Counted from the first letter of the stretch, positions 11,206 through 24,070 are shown. The stretch is 64,000 nucleotides of DNA from Lithodes maja (GCA_037953745.1 JBAKBP010000185.1:248001-312000); one strand, 5' to 3'. Notes: generated by a model not told the origin, from the sequence alone. Numbers and translations: made by a program.

Positions 11206-12547
11206 ACATGCAAACAGGTATCCGTACTCACCCTAAACTGGGAGCACAGAGGTAGGTGAGGAGGGCGGCCGAGGCGGAAGAGCACCAGCAGAACCTGCAA
11301 AGATGGAGAAAGTGTTAACCACCACTCAACATCTTACATGCAGGGCCTATAACACCAGTAAAGTGCATACACCAATATAGTATCAGGCAACAATATGACA
11401 TAAAAAAGGTCAACAGTGAAAGCCCACTATAACCGCAAATTTGCGGGCCAATGGAGGTATAACCGTACCGACACAACCCCCCCACATCTCCGCGGGACCC
11501 CCCAGCGATCTCCGCAAATTTGCGGGGAGCCGAAATGTCCCAGAGGACCGAATCGAGCACACCGCAAATTTGCGGGACCGGCCGAGATGGTCCGGTGCCG
11601 AAAAAGCGAGAGGAGCGTCTAGGAAAACCAAAAAAGGCCCGCAAACAAGTGTCAACTCCTTATGAACTCCAAGCGACGATGACCATCAAGCTGAGCAGTG
11701 CCTTCCTTGATAATATCCTGACTCAACCGGTCAAGGGAGAGGCAAGGAAGACACACCAGGGGAGAGGAGGCACATCCCCCAGGAACCACCCAACCCACAG
11801 AGATAGAGCAAAGCCCATGAGGAGAAGTGGCAGGTTGGGTGGTTTGGCACAAACAGGGGCCCCCGTGGGGTACCCCAGGATTGGGCAAAAGGCTATGAAA
11901 GGATGGAGGTGAAAACAGGAAGGGAACACAAAAACCAATAAATGAAACTGGCGAGAAAAAGGGTGGCCTAGCCGTGAGTAGAGAATGTGTCAGGGGCGAA
12001 AAATCCTGTGGTGTGAGGGAGAGGCCCCCCTGGGGTACCCCTGGATATCACGAACCACCAAGCGCCCAGGCCCTTGAGACACAGTGAAGGCTCGAAAGGG
12101 GGGACTCGGGAATAACGCTATTTATGCGGCCGACACAAACCCTACAAACAGCACCGCCACCACGAAATCTCAGATTGTGAACCAACTGTACACCTAGGCT
12201 ATGAAAAAATGAGAACTCATAGGGGCATAGCAATTCCTGAATGAGAAAACGAGCTAGGCTAAATGAAGCTAAAAGCTAAACCATGCCCAGACTAACAGGA
12301 AAAAAGAATATGAAAAGAGAAAGAATGAAAAACATATACGAGGAACGCCAGGCGCCCCCGTACCTTCGGTAAGCTATTTCCACACGCGTCTCCATTATAC
12401 ACACTTAGGAGCCCATTTACGTGTGCCCTAGACCACGTAACATCTGTCTAACAAAAAAGAAGGCCAGAAAAGCCGAAACTAACCTAAACAGGGTGAATTA
12501 AAGGAGCACAACAAAAGCGACTTCATTCAATGGAGCGTGTGAAAAAA

Positions 12548-12848
12548 TGATAACAAGAGAGGGTCGCTCATGCGCACGTTCGACAGGGATCTGCACATGA
12601 CGGAACACGGGATGGGCCTTAAGCGGTAACTAAGGTAAACCCCTTTTTCTTCTCTTCTATGCTTTTTTCACCTTCGGTGGTAGTTTTGGTTAATGTACAA
12701 CGTCTCCTAGAGCAAGATAAGGAGTAGACTCTAGACGTTTTCTTTTTAACCGCGGTTGGGATGACAACATAGCAGTCAAAATAGACAAGTCGTCATTGCA
12801 ATTAGGTTAATAGCCTTGACGTTGGATTTGCCAAGACTACTAACAAAT
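12548..12848 (-). repeat. 5' inverted terminal repeat of DIRS copy 1
   Basis: Near-identical to the other five DIRS 5' repeats. The outer end abuts LINE-1 at 12849. Confidence 0.92.
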
Positions 12849-15141
12849 AGTTTGCTTTCTCATTTAGGTATCCGATATGTAGTACTTTACATTTATCCGC
12901 ATTGAAACTCATTTGCCAAATTTGGGCCCAATGTGACAATTTATCTAGATTGTGTTGCATATCGTCAACTTGATCTTTTGAGAGTACGCTATTTGCAATT
13001 TTTGTATCGTCAGCAAATTTTGAGATTGTACAGGTGAGACCCTCATCTATGTCGTTGATGTAAATTAGAAAGAGAATTGGTCCTAGTACCGATCCCTGGG
13101 GTACCCCGCTACTTACATTGGTCCATTTAGATGCCTTACCGTTTATGACTACTCTTTGCTTTCTGTCGCTGAGCCAATTTTCTATCCATTTCAACACACC
13201 GTCTTGTATTCCATGCGCTTTTAGTTTTAGCAGTAAACGTTTGTGGGGAACTTTGTCAAAGGCCTTTTGAAAATCAAGGTATATAATATCTACAGCTTTA
13301 CTCTCATCGTAGAGGTTGAGGATATCGTGGAAGAAGTCTAAGAGGTTTGTTAAACAGGAACGTTTTTTACGAAAGCCGTGTTGAGTATCTTTAAGTATGT
13401 TATTTTCCTCTAAGTGATTTACGAGTCTGTCTCTTATGACCGTTTCTAGCATTTTACATACAACTGAGGTTAAGCTAATTGGACGATAGTTACTGGGTAG
13501 GGATTTGCTGCCTTTTTTGAATATCGGTGTTACGTTGGCTATCTTCCACTGATCAGGCATAGTTCCAGACTGCAAGGATTTATTGAATAGTAATGTCAGT
13601 GGTTTGGAGAGCTCATCCTTAGCTTCCTTTAGAACTCTAGGCGAGATTGTATCAGGTCCAGGCGTTTTATTTACCTTGAGTTTATCTAAACAATTCAATA
13701 CTTCTCTCTCTGTAACGGTGATATTGCTGAGAACATCTGAATTATCAATCTGAATCGGCGATGGTGTAGGGATATCACTGAGGTCTTCTGTTGTAAAAAC
13801 TGATGCAAAGAAGGTATTGAGGGCATTACTCATTTGTACTTCGTCTTTGGTGTATTCTCCATTTTCATCGACTAACGGTCCAACAGTTGAAGTAACTACT
13901 TTTTTCTTTCTGATATAACTATAGAATTCTTTCGGGTTTGTTTTACTTTGATTCGCAATATGTAACTCTAGGGTCTTTTTACTTTGCTTAATTAACTTTT
14001 TGGCTTTGCGTCGTAGCTCTACAAATTTCACCTGTTCTTCGTCATTTTGTGAGGATTTTAATCTATCATTAGCAAATTTTTTAGCAAGCAGGCAGTTTGA
14101 AATATCTTTATTCCACCATTTGGGCTTATTATTATGGCCTGGACACCGTATTTTCGATGGTATGCAGTCTTGCACTGCTTTTAGGTAAGTGGTTTCGAAT
14201 AACTTCCAAGATGTATTTATGTCGTTATTGTTAATTAAAAAGCTCCAGTCAGTTTCTTTAAACATAGCTCTAAGTTTATAAAAGTTTGCTTTCTTTAAAT
14301 TAGGGACTTTTTCGATGCTACTATTTGGTTCGTTACTAGTAAAGTTTAAAATGAAAGTTATCGTACGATGGTCGCTGTTACTGAATTCATCACCAACATT
14401 CAAATTCTCTATTAATTCTTCTTTTGTTGCAAGTACAATGTCAAGAACGTTATTACCACGGGTCGGTGTTCGAACAAATTGATAAAGCGAACTCTCTTGC
14501 AAGTTCGTATACAAGTCATGTCCGGAGTGTGAAGTAAGAGTATCGCCCCACTTGGTCACAGGTAAATTAAAGTCGCCAAAAAATACGGTATCTTGTGAGT
14601 TACTTACATCTGCAATTTGTTCATAAATTTCTCGGTCAGTTTGCACTGATTGAGCTGGAGGTCTGTATATTAATGCAAGTATTATTTTTGTACCTTTATT
14701 ATTCTTTATTAGCACAAAAGATGTGTCGACGTTCACAATTTGAGGTTTTGACAAGAGGGTCGGGTTAAGACTTTCTTTGATATAAAATAAAACGTCACCT
14801 CCATTTTTATTTATTCGGCTTTTCTCAAACATTACATAACCGGGAAGTGAATACTCTGCTAAAAAGTCTCTATCTACTGTATTGAGCCAAGATTCTGTTA
14901 TACCAATCACATCATAATTTTCAGTAAACACTAGTTCCTCTAAATCTGAAAATTTATTGCGTATGCTACGAGCGTTTGCATAGAAAACCTTTAAAGTTGC
15001 GGTTTTAGAACTCACAGAACGTTCTTTAATCAAATTTTTGGTTCTGATCGGATCTACATTTACATTCATGGGTGACATCGGTCCTCGGTCGTTATCCCTG
15101 GCGGTTTTGAATTTGGGTCGTGTTGGTGGAGCTTTATCCAA
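12849..15141 (-). pseudogene. LINE-1 ORF2, endonuclease-reverse transcriptase, truncated
   Basis: An open frame of about 765 residues that runs into DIRS sequence. N-terminal APE-type endonuclease with the GDFNLP block and SDHRTI near its end; then a linker; then RT with TPGPDTISPRVL, SNYRPISLTSV, QKAFDKVPH, GVPQGSVLGP and the catalytic FADDTK. After NEKANY the frame enters the DIRS terminal repeat, so the thumb and C-terminal region are missing. The frame is otherwise open with no stops, consistent with a young insertion. LINE-2 has the complete form. Confidence 0.92.
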
Positions 15142-15262
15142 ATTCGCGGTTCTTGACAGATTAGCATTTAATTCCTTCGCAGGTTGCCGCCCTCGCTGTC
15201 TTCGGTCCTCCTTCCTGGTTGTCCTGTGCTGAGTCGATTTCTTCTCCGAAAATCCTTCACCG
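12849..15262 (-). mobile_element. LINE-1: 5'-truncated CR1/L2-like LINE
   Basis: Carries ORF2 from just after the end of ORF1 to the middle of the RT palm/thumb. It is nearly identical to LINE-2 (30296-40830), so both are recent. The left side is cut by DIRS copy 1; the right edge meets RT sequence of DIRS copy B at about 15256-15263. Its 3' end would lie beyond the left edge of the window. Confidence 0.88.
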
Positions 15263-15880
15263 CAGTCCTAGGGCTTCGGAAACTGCCAACCAATCGGCCA
15301 AGGAAAACAGGATCTGGAGCCCGCTCCTGAGGAGAGGACCCAGAGCTTGCCCCACCAGTGCGGAGAAGATCCGCGGCGCGATGTGGAGACCGAAGGGAAG
15401 GCCGTCGAACAGGAACACACGATCGGAAGTCCGAATGGCCAAGAATCGCTGGAAGCGAGGATGGAGAGGAACGAGCCAAGACGCATCCTGGAGGGCCAGC
15501 GACACTACCCACGACAGAGGGCGCAGGGCCAGGCGTACCAGGGGTACCGGCAGCATCCGAAACCGTGTGTGCACGATGTGCCCGTTGAGGGCCGACAGAT
15601 CCACCACCGGTCGCATCGCGTCGCAGTTCGTCGACGGTACCAGAAAGACACGGGAGAGGAAAACCGGGTGACCGGCGGTCAACTCCCTCGACGCTACCCA
15701 GCTCGGGCATGGAAGTGAACACGTGGGCCACCTCTGAAGAGATGGGCCGGCGTCGGTGACAAGAGCGGAGTGGGGGTCTGGACGTCCACCTCCAGGTGAG
15801 ACCCCTGCGCGCAACCCGCCACCCCCAACGTCCCTTGCGGCCACCGACGAAAAGGAGAACAAGGAGGCCGACCCAGAGAA
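15263..15880 (-). pseudogene. DIRS RT fragment, copy B
   Basis: Encodes remnants from the RT N-terminal blocks to the catalytic block, which reads SLADW instead of YLDDW. Relative to copy D nearly all changes here are at sense A (for example KDAYWHVPIHP to QDASWLVPLHP). Truncated at the LINE-1 junction. Confidence 0.85.
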
Positions 15881-15949
15881 CCTACACATTGTGTTGACGT
15901 GGAGGTACCCCCGGTACGGGCCGTGCAGGCATGAGCGCCACGTTGACCT

Positions 15950-18447
15950 CCTCTACCCCCCCCCAACCCCGTCGAAAAGGGCGGGCCACCCCAACCCCAG
16001 GCCGTCGCGGGGCTGACCCCATCGAAGGGCGGCCGGAAGTGGAAGGCCGGCCAGCCCCGACACGGCGGGGATGAAAGGGGCAAGAACAGAAGTGCGAGGC
16101 GGAACCGACGCATTGGCCTGCAACGTCCCAGTCCTGCGCCCGTGCAAGGCGGCAGCACTTGCAGCAGCACCCCGAAGAGGACTGGCAGAAGGACGGGACT
16201 GAGAAGACCCCGCGCGCGACACAGCGCGTCGGTGCGTGACATAAGCAGGGTCCGCAACGACACAGCGCGTCGTCGCGTGTCGGAAGCAGGGGCCGCCGAC
16301 AGAGAAGCGTAGCATTCCCAAGCATCCTGCTTAAAAAAACCCGACGTATATAGCGCAGAGTACAACAAACCCTGACGAATATCCAAGGGGGCCGGCCGGC
16401 AGAACGAGGACCGTACCGTCGGGCGTTGCCGAGTTGCCGCGCACAAAACCGCCTTCAGCTCGGGAACCAAAGACACCGCGAGCCGAAGGTGGATCCGCTG
16501 AACGCGGTCCAAACCCTCGCGAAGATCGCCTGGCGCAGACGCCTCGAAAAGCCGCAGGTGGTGAACAGACGTCTGGAGGGAACCTAAAGACAAGACAATA
16601 AGTCTGTCACCCTCTGTCGCAAGGGAAAAACCTTGGCGACAGAGGGCTGATCCGGGTGAGAGAAGAACGGGGTAGCAATAGAACAAAGTTCAAGAACGGG
16701 CGCGCTTATCCAGGACCAGAACGCGCCGTCCAACCCGCCGACAGACACAAGAGGAGGCAAAATCAGTGATGACTCCGGGGGAGGGACTGAAGGAGAGCCG
16801 TCGATGGATCGGTGTGTGAAGTCGAAGGCCTCAGCAAACCAGGCCTCCAATGGGAGAGGGTGACCGAGCATGATGGCTAAGCCAGGCGTACCGGCGTCGC
16901 ATAAACCTGTCCCATAGGAGGACAGACCCGTCAACACAGCCAGGGACTGAACAGCCGGAAGGATGTCAGGGCGGCTGAAGTCTGACCAGAGCGTAGGCCT
17001 GCAGAAGGGAGGGGGACCGTAGCAGGGGTAGGTAGGGTGAGGCGCTGATGGTGAGTCACCGCCAAGAAGCGCGAGAAGAGGGAGTCTTGCATCGACTCCA
17101 AGCGCCCGTCGATGCATGACACAACCCAGCCCTGCATAGCCGACAATCGATCCGAGAGAGGCGACCCCCCCCCCAGATTGGTCGGCCCGCAGGGGCGAGC
17201 GTGAGCGGGAGCGAGACCCACGACACGAACCAGCAGCGTCGCAGCCCAAGGAAGGCGAGCGACGACGGTTGTGTCGCCGTTGAGGGACTCGTCCCCGATC
17301 ACGAACGGCCGAGGGGGAAACAGCACCATCCCCCTCTTCCAGCGACACGTCAGCTCCTGAGAAAGAGGACCCCGAAACCTCGCGAAACCCCACCGAGGCA
17401 AGAGGAGGGGTACCCCCCTGGCGAGACGGTAAGTGAAGGTCAGGAAGAGAAGAATAAGGAGGAGCAGGACGACGGGAGTGGGAAGGCTGGCCGGGATGAA
17501 AGGAGGCCAGAAGGAGCCGCGGGGGGAAACAGAGCAAGGATCCCCGGGGCTGAGAAAACAGGGCGGCCCGACACCGAGGCGGAGGAGGGAGGGACCTCCA
17601 CCGTGGGACGAGACCGTGAAGGAAGAATAGGCACTGAAGCAGGTGAAGTAGGAGAAGCAACGACATCCAGGCGGACCCTCCTGGACAGTGTAGGAGGAGG
17701 GAGCAGAGGGCCAGCTACAGCATGAACAACCGCGCGCGGAGAGGACAACGTAAGAGGAAGTCGTCAGGGCTGGGGAAGCGGGCGGAAGTGAGTAGAGCCC
17801 CTATCTGTAGAGGCCAGGGGAGGGCGCACAGGGGCAGAGCCGCTAACCCCGGCCTCAGGGCGAGAACCATAACGAGGGCGATGGGCGTCGTCAAGGCGAT
17901 CAGGAGGACGACGAGGGGCAGTAGAGGACGGACGACGAGGTGAGCGAGAGCGTGGACGGAGCTGGGGAACCCCCCGACGATGGGAGGACCGGCTGCGGGA
18001 CCCAGGGGAGAGGGCCCAAGCAGGGAGAGGGCCAGGTGAACGGCCTTCAGTCGGGTCAGGGATACCCAGGGCGACGCGGATCCGGTCGGCAACAAAGGCC
18101 GGGGAACGGTGGCCCACAGTCCTAATGTGGCGGGAGACCATCGTCCACACCGACGGAAGGGAAGCAGAGGCCACAGCCGCCGCCGAGGAACCAGGGCCAT
18201 GGTGCAGCACATCCACCAGGGCCAGACACGTGCCACACAGAGCAGGGAGGTAGGCCGTAGAGGACACACAGAGCGAGTGGCGCAAGCAGGACTTGTGGCT
18301 CTCCAAGCACGGGGAGCGACAACCAAGGCGAAAGCAAGGCAGCCTACCTGCACTAGAAGAACACACACCATAATCAGCACGTCGAAGGAGTAAGTGGAGA
18401 GAATGTCCAAGAAGAACCAGGGAAGGAGCATGGGGAAACAGGAACAC
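15950..18447 (-). pseudogene. DIRS gag remnant, copy B
   Basis: Better preserved than in copies A, C and 1 but still frame-broken. Includes the Cys-rich N-terminal block, the proline-rich middle (17440-17748 in one frame), and the C-terminal block. At 18347 it keeps the AG acceptor-like sequence (gtgcag) that copies 1, A and C have lost by A substitution. Confidence 0.85.
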
Positions 18448-18673
18448 ACATGCAAACAGGTATCCGTACTCACCCTAAACTGGGAGCACAGAGGTAGGTG
18501 AGGAGGGCGGCCGAGGCGGAAGAGCACTAGCAGAACCCGCAAAGATGGAGAAAGTGTTAACCACCACTCAACATCTTACATGCAGGGCCTATAACACCAG
18601 TAAAGTGCATACACCAATATAGTATCTGGGAACAAGATGACATAAAAAAAGTCAATAGTGAAAGCCAACTATT

Positions 18674-18818
18674 ACCGCAAATTGGCGGGCCAATGGAGGC
18701 ATAACAGTACCGACACCACCCTCCCGCAATTTTGCGGGACCCCCCAACGATCTCCGCAAATTTGCGGGGAGCCGAAACGTCCCAGAGGACCGAATCGAGC
18801 TCCCGCAAATTTGCGGGA
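18674..18818 (-). promoter_or_regulatory. Palindrome cluster in DIRS copy B leader
   Basis: Four versions of the CCGCAAATTTGCGG motif near 18674, 18724, 18753 and 18803; the first two are imperfect. An extra one compared with copies A, C and D. Confidence 0.75.
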
Positions 18819-19184
18819 CCGGCCGAGATGGTCCGGCGCCGAAAAAAGCGAGAGGAGCGTCTAGGGAATACCAAAAAAGGCCACAAAAAATGCGTCATCT
18901 CCTTATGAACTCCAAGCAATGATGGCCATCAAGCTGAGCAGTGTCTTCCTTGAATTTATCCTGACTCAACCGGTAAAGGGAGAGGCAAGGAAGACACACC
19001 AGGGGAGAGGAGGCACATCCCCCAGGAACCACCCAACCCACAGAGATAGAGCAAAGCCCATGAGGACAAGTGGCAGGGAGGGTGGTTTCGCACAAACAGG
19101 GGCCCCCGTGGGGTACCCCTGGATTGGGCAAAAGACTATGAAAGGATGGAGGTGAAACAGGAAGAGAAAACAAAAACCAGTAGG

Positions 19185-19548
19185 TGGATGGGACTCGTTA
19201 GCCTTGGTCGGCAACTCATCTAGGGGAGACAACCTTATACAAATCCGGGTGGATGGGACTCGTCAGCCTTGGTTGGCAACCTGTCTAGGGGAGTAAACCT
19301 GATACAAATCCGTACTGCTTACCTAAGGGTAAGGCAGGTTAGTGGATGGATTAGCCGAACACCACTGTAGAAAAATAGTGCTAACAAGATACACAGAGGG
19401 AGTCGGACGGATCCTGAATTGAGTGGTCAATCCTGTAAGTCCTTCACTAAACTGGCTCGGGTTGTCCCTCTCACAGGGAATAGGTCCGCTTGGGGGCATT
19501 CTGTGTATGGCCACCCTCGTAAGGGGAGTAAGGCGTCTGGCAATAGAT
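19185..19548 (+). mobile_element. SINE with duplicated head
   Basis: About 360 bp inserted in the DIRS leader: the flanks aaaaccagta and aatgaaactgg are contiguous in the other copies. The 5' head of about 65 bp (ggtggatgggactcgt ... gatacaaatcc) is repeated twice, followed by a unique body and a short tail ending in gata repeats. The same element is at 48180-48550. The head might be tRNA-derived; I cannot confirm pol III boxes. Strand is assigned from the tail. Confidence 0.75.
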
Positions 19549-20159
19549 AAATGAAACTGGTGAGAAAAAGGGTGGCCTAGCCGTGAGCAGAGAATGTGTC
19601 AGGGGCGAAAAACCCTGTGGTGTGAAGGAGGGGCCCCCATGGGGTACCCCTGGAGTATCACGAACCACCTGTCGCCCAGGCCCTTGAGACACAGTGAAGG
19701 ACTCGAAAGGGGAGACTCGGGAATAACGCTAATAATGCGGCCGACACAAACTCTACAAACAGCACCGCCACCAACGAAATCTCAGATTGTTTACCAACGG
19801 TACACCTAGGCTATGAAAAAAATGAAAACTCATAGGGGCATAGCAATTCCTGAATGAGAAAACGAGCTAGGCTAAATTAAGCTAAAAGCTAAACTATGCC
19901 CAGACTAACAGGAAAAAAGAATATGAAAAGAGAAAGAATGAAAAACATTACGAGGAACGCCAGGCGCCCCCGTACCTTCGGTAGGCTATTTCCACACGCG
20001 TCTCCATTATACACACTTAGGAGCCCATTTACGTGTGCCCTAGATCACGTAACATCTGTCTAACAAAAAAGAAGGCCAGATAAGCTGAAACGAACCTAAA
20101 CAGGGTGAATTAAAGGAGCACAACAAAAGCGACTTCATTCAATGGAGCGCGTGAAAAAA

Positions 20160-20460
20160 TGATGACAAGAGAGGGTCGCTCATGCGCACGTTCGACAGGG
20201 ATCTGCACATGACGGAACACGGAATGGGCCTTAAGCGGTAACTAAGGTAAACCCCTTTTTCTTCTCTTCTATGCTTTTTTCACCTTCGGTGGTAGTTTTG
20301 GTTAATGTACAACGTCTCCTAGAGCAAGATAAGGAGTAGACTCTAGACGTTTTCTTTTTAACCGCGGTTGGAATGACGACATAGCAGTCAAAATAGACAA
20401 GTCGTCATTGCAATTAGGTTAATAGCCTTGACGTTGGATTTGCCAAGACTACTAACAAAT
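20160..20460 (-). repeat. 5' inverted terminal repeat of DIRS copy B
   Basis: Same sequence as the other DIRS 5' repeats; ends actactaacaaat at 20460. Confidence 0.92.
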
Positions 20461-20990
20461 ATAATCAATCAGTGCCTTTCGTTCCATCACTGTCTCATCC
20501 TTCCTCCTCCACACCACTTTTCGTGTACCTGTGTATCATTCTGTGTAGGAAGATGGTGTTGGCTATCCACAGCCTCCTCCCCACACATACATCCACAAGT
20601 GCACTACCATTCCCATTCACCTCTAACAGTATACCCCAACCTCCCACCACTCCAACTTTCCTATCACCCACCTTCCCATTCATATCCCCAATCAGAAATA
20701 TTCTTTCTCTTCACAAATTTATCCAAGCACGCCTCAACATTCACCCATAACTCCTCTTTCTCTCTTACAGGTTTATCCTCTGTCGAAGCATACACACACA
20801 CAACCATCCACGTTTGTATTCCTACTTTCATTCTTACCCAAACAATCCATGCACCAAAAGAACCATAGTCTCTTACACACTCCTCTCATTTGTTACTTAC
20901 AAACAAACATGCACCTTCTTTCACTCCCTCATTCTCATTCACTCCAGCACACACACCTATCACACATTGCCATTCTCTCACACATGTACC
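20461..20990 (-). pseudogene. RTE-like LINE endonuclease fragment
   Basis: Minus strand reads GDMNGKVGDR-type sequence followed by a RRLWIANTIF block, typical of the middle and end of an APE endonuclease in RTE-like elements. The frame is short and broken. No RT follows; DIRS copy B abuts it. Confidence 0.6.
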
Positions 20991-21554
20991 CGCCGGCCGG
21001 CTTTAGCACCGCCAACAGCTCCGCATCGCCACTGAGAAAACTCGATCCAAATTTGAGTATTCCATATCCCTATTCCCTTTATTCATTGCATGAACAGTAG
21101 TTAAGTGCTTGTTTAACCTCCACATAGTTCAGTAGTTGCCGTGCATGTTATTTTATTGCTTTTCTGACTGATAAACATTGTTGTTTACATTTGTTATCCT
21201 AGCTTGTAGCAGACGACGCACACGCACCTCTAATCGACCTAGCTTTGTATTTTCTTATTAACTCTAGTAGTTATCGTATTCAGTATGCTACTGTAGCTAT
21301 ATATATCTGTAATTTTAGTTGTTGCTTGCATGATCTTGTAGTAACCTTTGACTGACAACTTTGTTTATCTAAATATAATTCTGCTTGACTAGCCTACAGT
21401 GACACCAGCAGCATCTGTTGATACAGTATATTAACCCCTTGTGAGCAGTTACACTTTATTCTTATATAATCTCTATTTGGTGAATTGTATATTTAGTTAC
21501 ATATTTTATTATATATATACAGTATATATATATATATATATATATATTTGTTTT
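20991..21554. other. AT-rich spacer, no gene seen
   Basis: No long ORF with family resemblance. It holds a TA microsatellite at about 21508-21549. It may contain the start of the LINE-2 5' UTR, whose first base I cannot place. Confidence 0.5.
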
Positions 21555-22130
21555 GCTTTTTTAGGTAGGTTATCACCCCTGGTAGCCTACTTCTGCATAT
21601 TTCATACTTTTTGTTTTTGGTTATTTTGGTTTTCGGTTAGTCTAGGCTATCATCCCTGGTGGCCTATTTCTGCGTACTTCAATTTTTAAATTTTCAGTTA
21701 GGCTATCACCGCTGGTGGCCTATTTCTGCGTACCGGTATTTAATAATTTTTGTTTTCGGTTATTTTTTGTTTTCGGTTAGTCTAGGCTATCATCCCTGGT
21801 GGCCTATTTCTGCGTACTTCAATTTTTAAATTTTCAGTTAGGCTATCACCGCTGGTGGCCTATTTCTGCGTACCGGTATTTCATAATTTTTGTTTTCGGT
21901 TAGGATAGGCTATAACCCCTGGTGGCCTATTTCTGTTTAAATAAAAATAAAATTGTTTTTGGTTCGGCTATCACTGCGTATTCAAATTTAATTTAGTTTG
22001 GTTTTAATTTTCGGTTAGGCTATCACCGCTGATAACCTATTTGTGCGTATTTCAACATTTTTGTTTTCGGTTAGGCCTATTCAAGTAAGTGAAGTGACCT
22101 GAAGGGAGTGAAGTGTTTTTAAAGTGAGAT
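21555..22130 (+). repeat. Tandem units of the LINE-2 5' UTR
   Basis: Degenerate units containing aggctatcaccgctggtgg and ttctgcgtac recur near 21564, 21641, 21700, 21785, 21840, 21904, 21966 and 22016. A higher-order unit of about 144 bp is doubled at 21641-21784 and 21785-21928. It ends in tttttaaagtgagat at the copy C insertion, and tttttttaaagtgag resumes at 30300, so it is the LINE-2 leader. Repeated 5' UTR monomers usually act as promoters. Confidence 0.65.
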
Positions 22131-22177
22131 TGGGAGGTTTGACGTACCTCCCAACCTACCAAATAGGAAAACCTACT

Positions 22178-22478
22178 ATTTGGTAGTAGTCTTGGAAAAT
22201 CCAACGTCAAGGCTATTAACCTAATTGCAATGACGACTTGTCTATTTTGACTGCTATGTCGTCATTCCAACCGCGGTTAAAAAGAAAACGTCTAGAGTCT
22301 ACTCCTTATCTTGCTCTAGGAGACGTTGTACATTAACCAAAACTACCACCGAAGGTGAAAAAAGCATAGAAGAGAAGAAAAAGGGGTTTACCTTAGTTAC
22401 CGCTTAAGGCCCATCCCGTGTTCCGTCATGTGCAGATCACTGTCGAACGTGCGCATGAGCGACCCTCTCTTGTTATCA
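22178..22478 (-). repeat. 3' inverted terminal repeat of DIRS copy C
   Basis: Inverse of 29995-30295. The extra arm lies at 22131-22177. Confidence 0.9.
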
Positions 22479-22540
22479 CATCTCACGTCAGCAGAAGAAC
22501 GCGGATGGGCAGGGGTCCGGCGTGAGGGAGGGTATTATGT

Positions 22541-22650
22541 ACGTTGGATTTTCCAAGACTACTACCAAATAGTAGGTTTTCCTATTTGGTAGGTTGGGAG
22601 GTACGTCAAACCTCCCAATTTGTTAGTAGTCTTGGCAAATCCAACGTCAA
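22541..22650 (-). repeat. DIRS internal complementary region, copy C
   Basis: Joins complements of both element ends, as in copies A and D. Confidence 0.87.
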
Positions 22651-23019
22651 GGCTGCATAACAAATAGGAGGAGGACATCCAAGCCCAACCTACCAAAAAA
22701 ACCAATGCACAAAACAAAAGTATGAATGACAAAGACACAATTTAAACAAGAGAGTCTAATAAAAGAGTGAAAAACTGAGGAGTAGCTAAAAAGAACAGTT
22801 TTAACACATGCCCGTCATTCATAGTAATGCAAAAACATAGACTTGTCTGAAACCAAAAAGGTACTGTACCCAAAATCCCTTTTCTTCAAAAACCAACAAA
22901 AACACTGAACACAAGAACAAAACACAATTTTCAATGTGGCAAAAACACTTATGTACTGGAACAATATACAATCCCAAACTTGCAATTCAGTGTTGCAAAC
23001 CCGTACACCCCCCCCCCCC

Positions 23020-24070
23020 CCTTTGTCATATAAAACAAAGGAAAAGAACGAGGGACAAGGGGGGGAAGACCAGGGATCTTCGCCAGAGCCCAGGAAACAC
23101 GACCCCCGAGAGCAATCACCAGCCGAGGGGGTCGAACACTGGACACGGAGAGGTAGGAGGAGATGAAGGAATTGATAGAAGACCCACAAAACCGCAGAGG
23201 CGAAGGCAGGTAAGGATCGACGCGGCAGGAACCGGAAGGAGGCAGCAAAGGATCTGACATCGTGCGCAGAAACCCTACAAACAGGGCGACGGGCACGAAC
23301 GGTCCGACTAACGCGGCGCCCCAACTGCACCTGCGAGAGCCACCCACCCGTCCGAGGAGACACCCACACAGCAGGACCCGAAGGCGGCGCCACAGACGCA
23401 ACAGAGGAGCGCAAGGCCGACACCGGGCACCACACATGGCGAGGATGCCCAAGCCGGAAAGCCTGGACGGCGAAAGGCCGGAAAGACGGGGGCCGTCCTC
23501 CCAAGCGTGGCAACAAAAGGAGGGGAGGAGGCGAACGAGACGCCATGCAGGGACGGGGAGAATCGCACGCAGTCCCGGGGCCACGACAATACCGCTAGGG
23601 CCGACACCCGAACCCCAGCGGCCAGAGCGACAAGGAAGAGCGGACGCCCGAGCAACAGGGGTCGTAGTGGCCCTCGTAGACGAGGGCGAAGCCAGAAGGA
23701 CCAGAGCCCGCCCCAGAACCCACTGCGGAGGGACTAGGCGCGGAGGAGGTCGATCCCTGAAAGCAGCCGTCAGGAAGGAATCCAGCACCTGTGTCAGAAC
23801 GACCAGCCGAGCGACGGACCCAAAGAGCCCCCCGGACGGCAGACAAGCGGGGACGTATAGCGACGACTCGAAAGTGACGCGTACGGAAGAGGTGAAACAA
23901 GGAGCGGAGGACGAGGGAAGGAGAGCCAACAGGCAGGCGAGTGGCCCGTAGCCACCTAGGAAAAGACCTCCAGCGGGACCCGGAAGGCCCCCAAGGAGAA
24001 GACGGCCAGGAACGCAGCAGGAGGTCAGTCAGGGCCCGGCCCGGGACCGGGAGCCACCGTGCCACATGAA
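23020..24070 (-). pseudogene. DIRS tyrosine recombinase remnant, copy C
   Basis: Colinear with copy D 50817-51860. In a stretch of about 220 bp matching D 51541-51764, I count about 25 changes at sense A and about 10 elsewhere, with only one at sense T. The active-site region is spread over several frames. A C tract at 23008-23020 on the plus strand closes the 3' side. Confidence 0.85.

Larger units (their letters stand above)
10571..12848 (-). mobile_element. DIRS copy 1, proximal part (5' end, leader and gag start)
   Basis: Continuation of copy 1 beyond copy A: N-terminal gag (10571-11205), leader with palindromes and the 5' inverted repeat (12548-12848). It ends actactaacaaat, then LINE-1 sequence agtttgctttctc begins, interrupting the LINE ORF2 at the codon after NEKAN. 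So copy 1 inserted into LINE-1. Confidence 0.92.
15263..20460 (-). mobile_element. DIRS copy B, 5' half
   Basis: Contains 5' terminal repeat, leader, gag and the start of RT. The 3' half (RNase H, recombinase, 3' ends) is not seen; if LINE-1 inserted into copy B it should lie left of the window. It carries the 420-bp gag deletion. Adenine loss is intermediate: more A remains than in copies A and C, less than in D. A SINE is inserted at about 19185-19548 in the leader. Confidence 0.88.
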
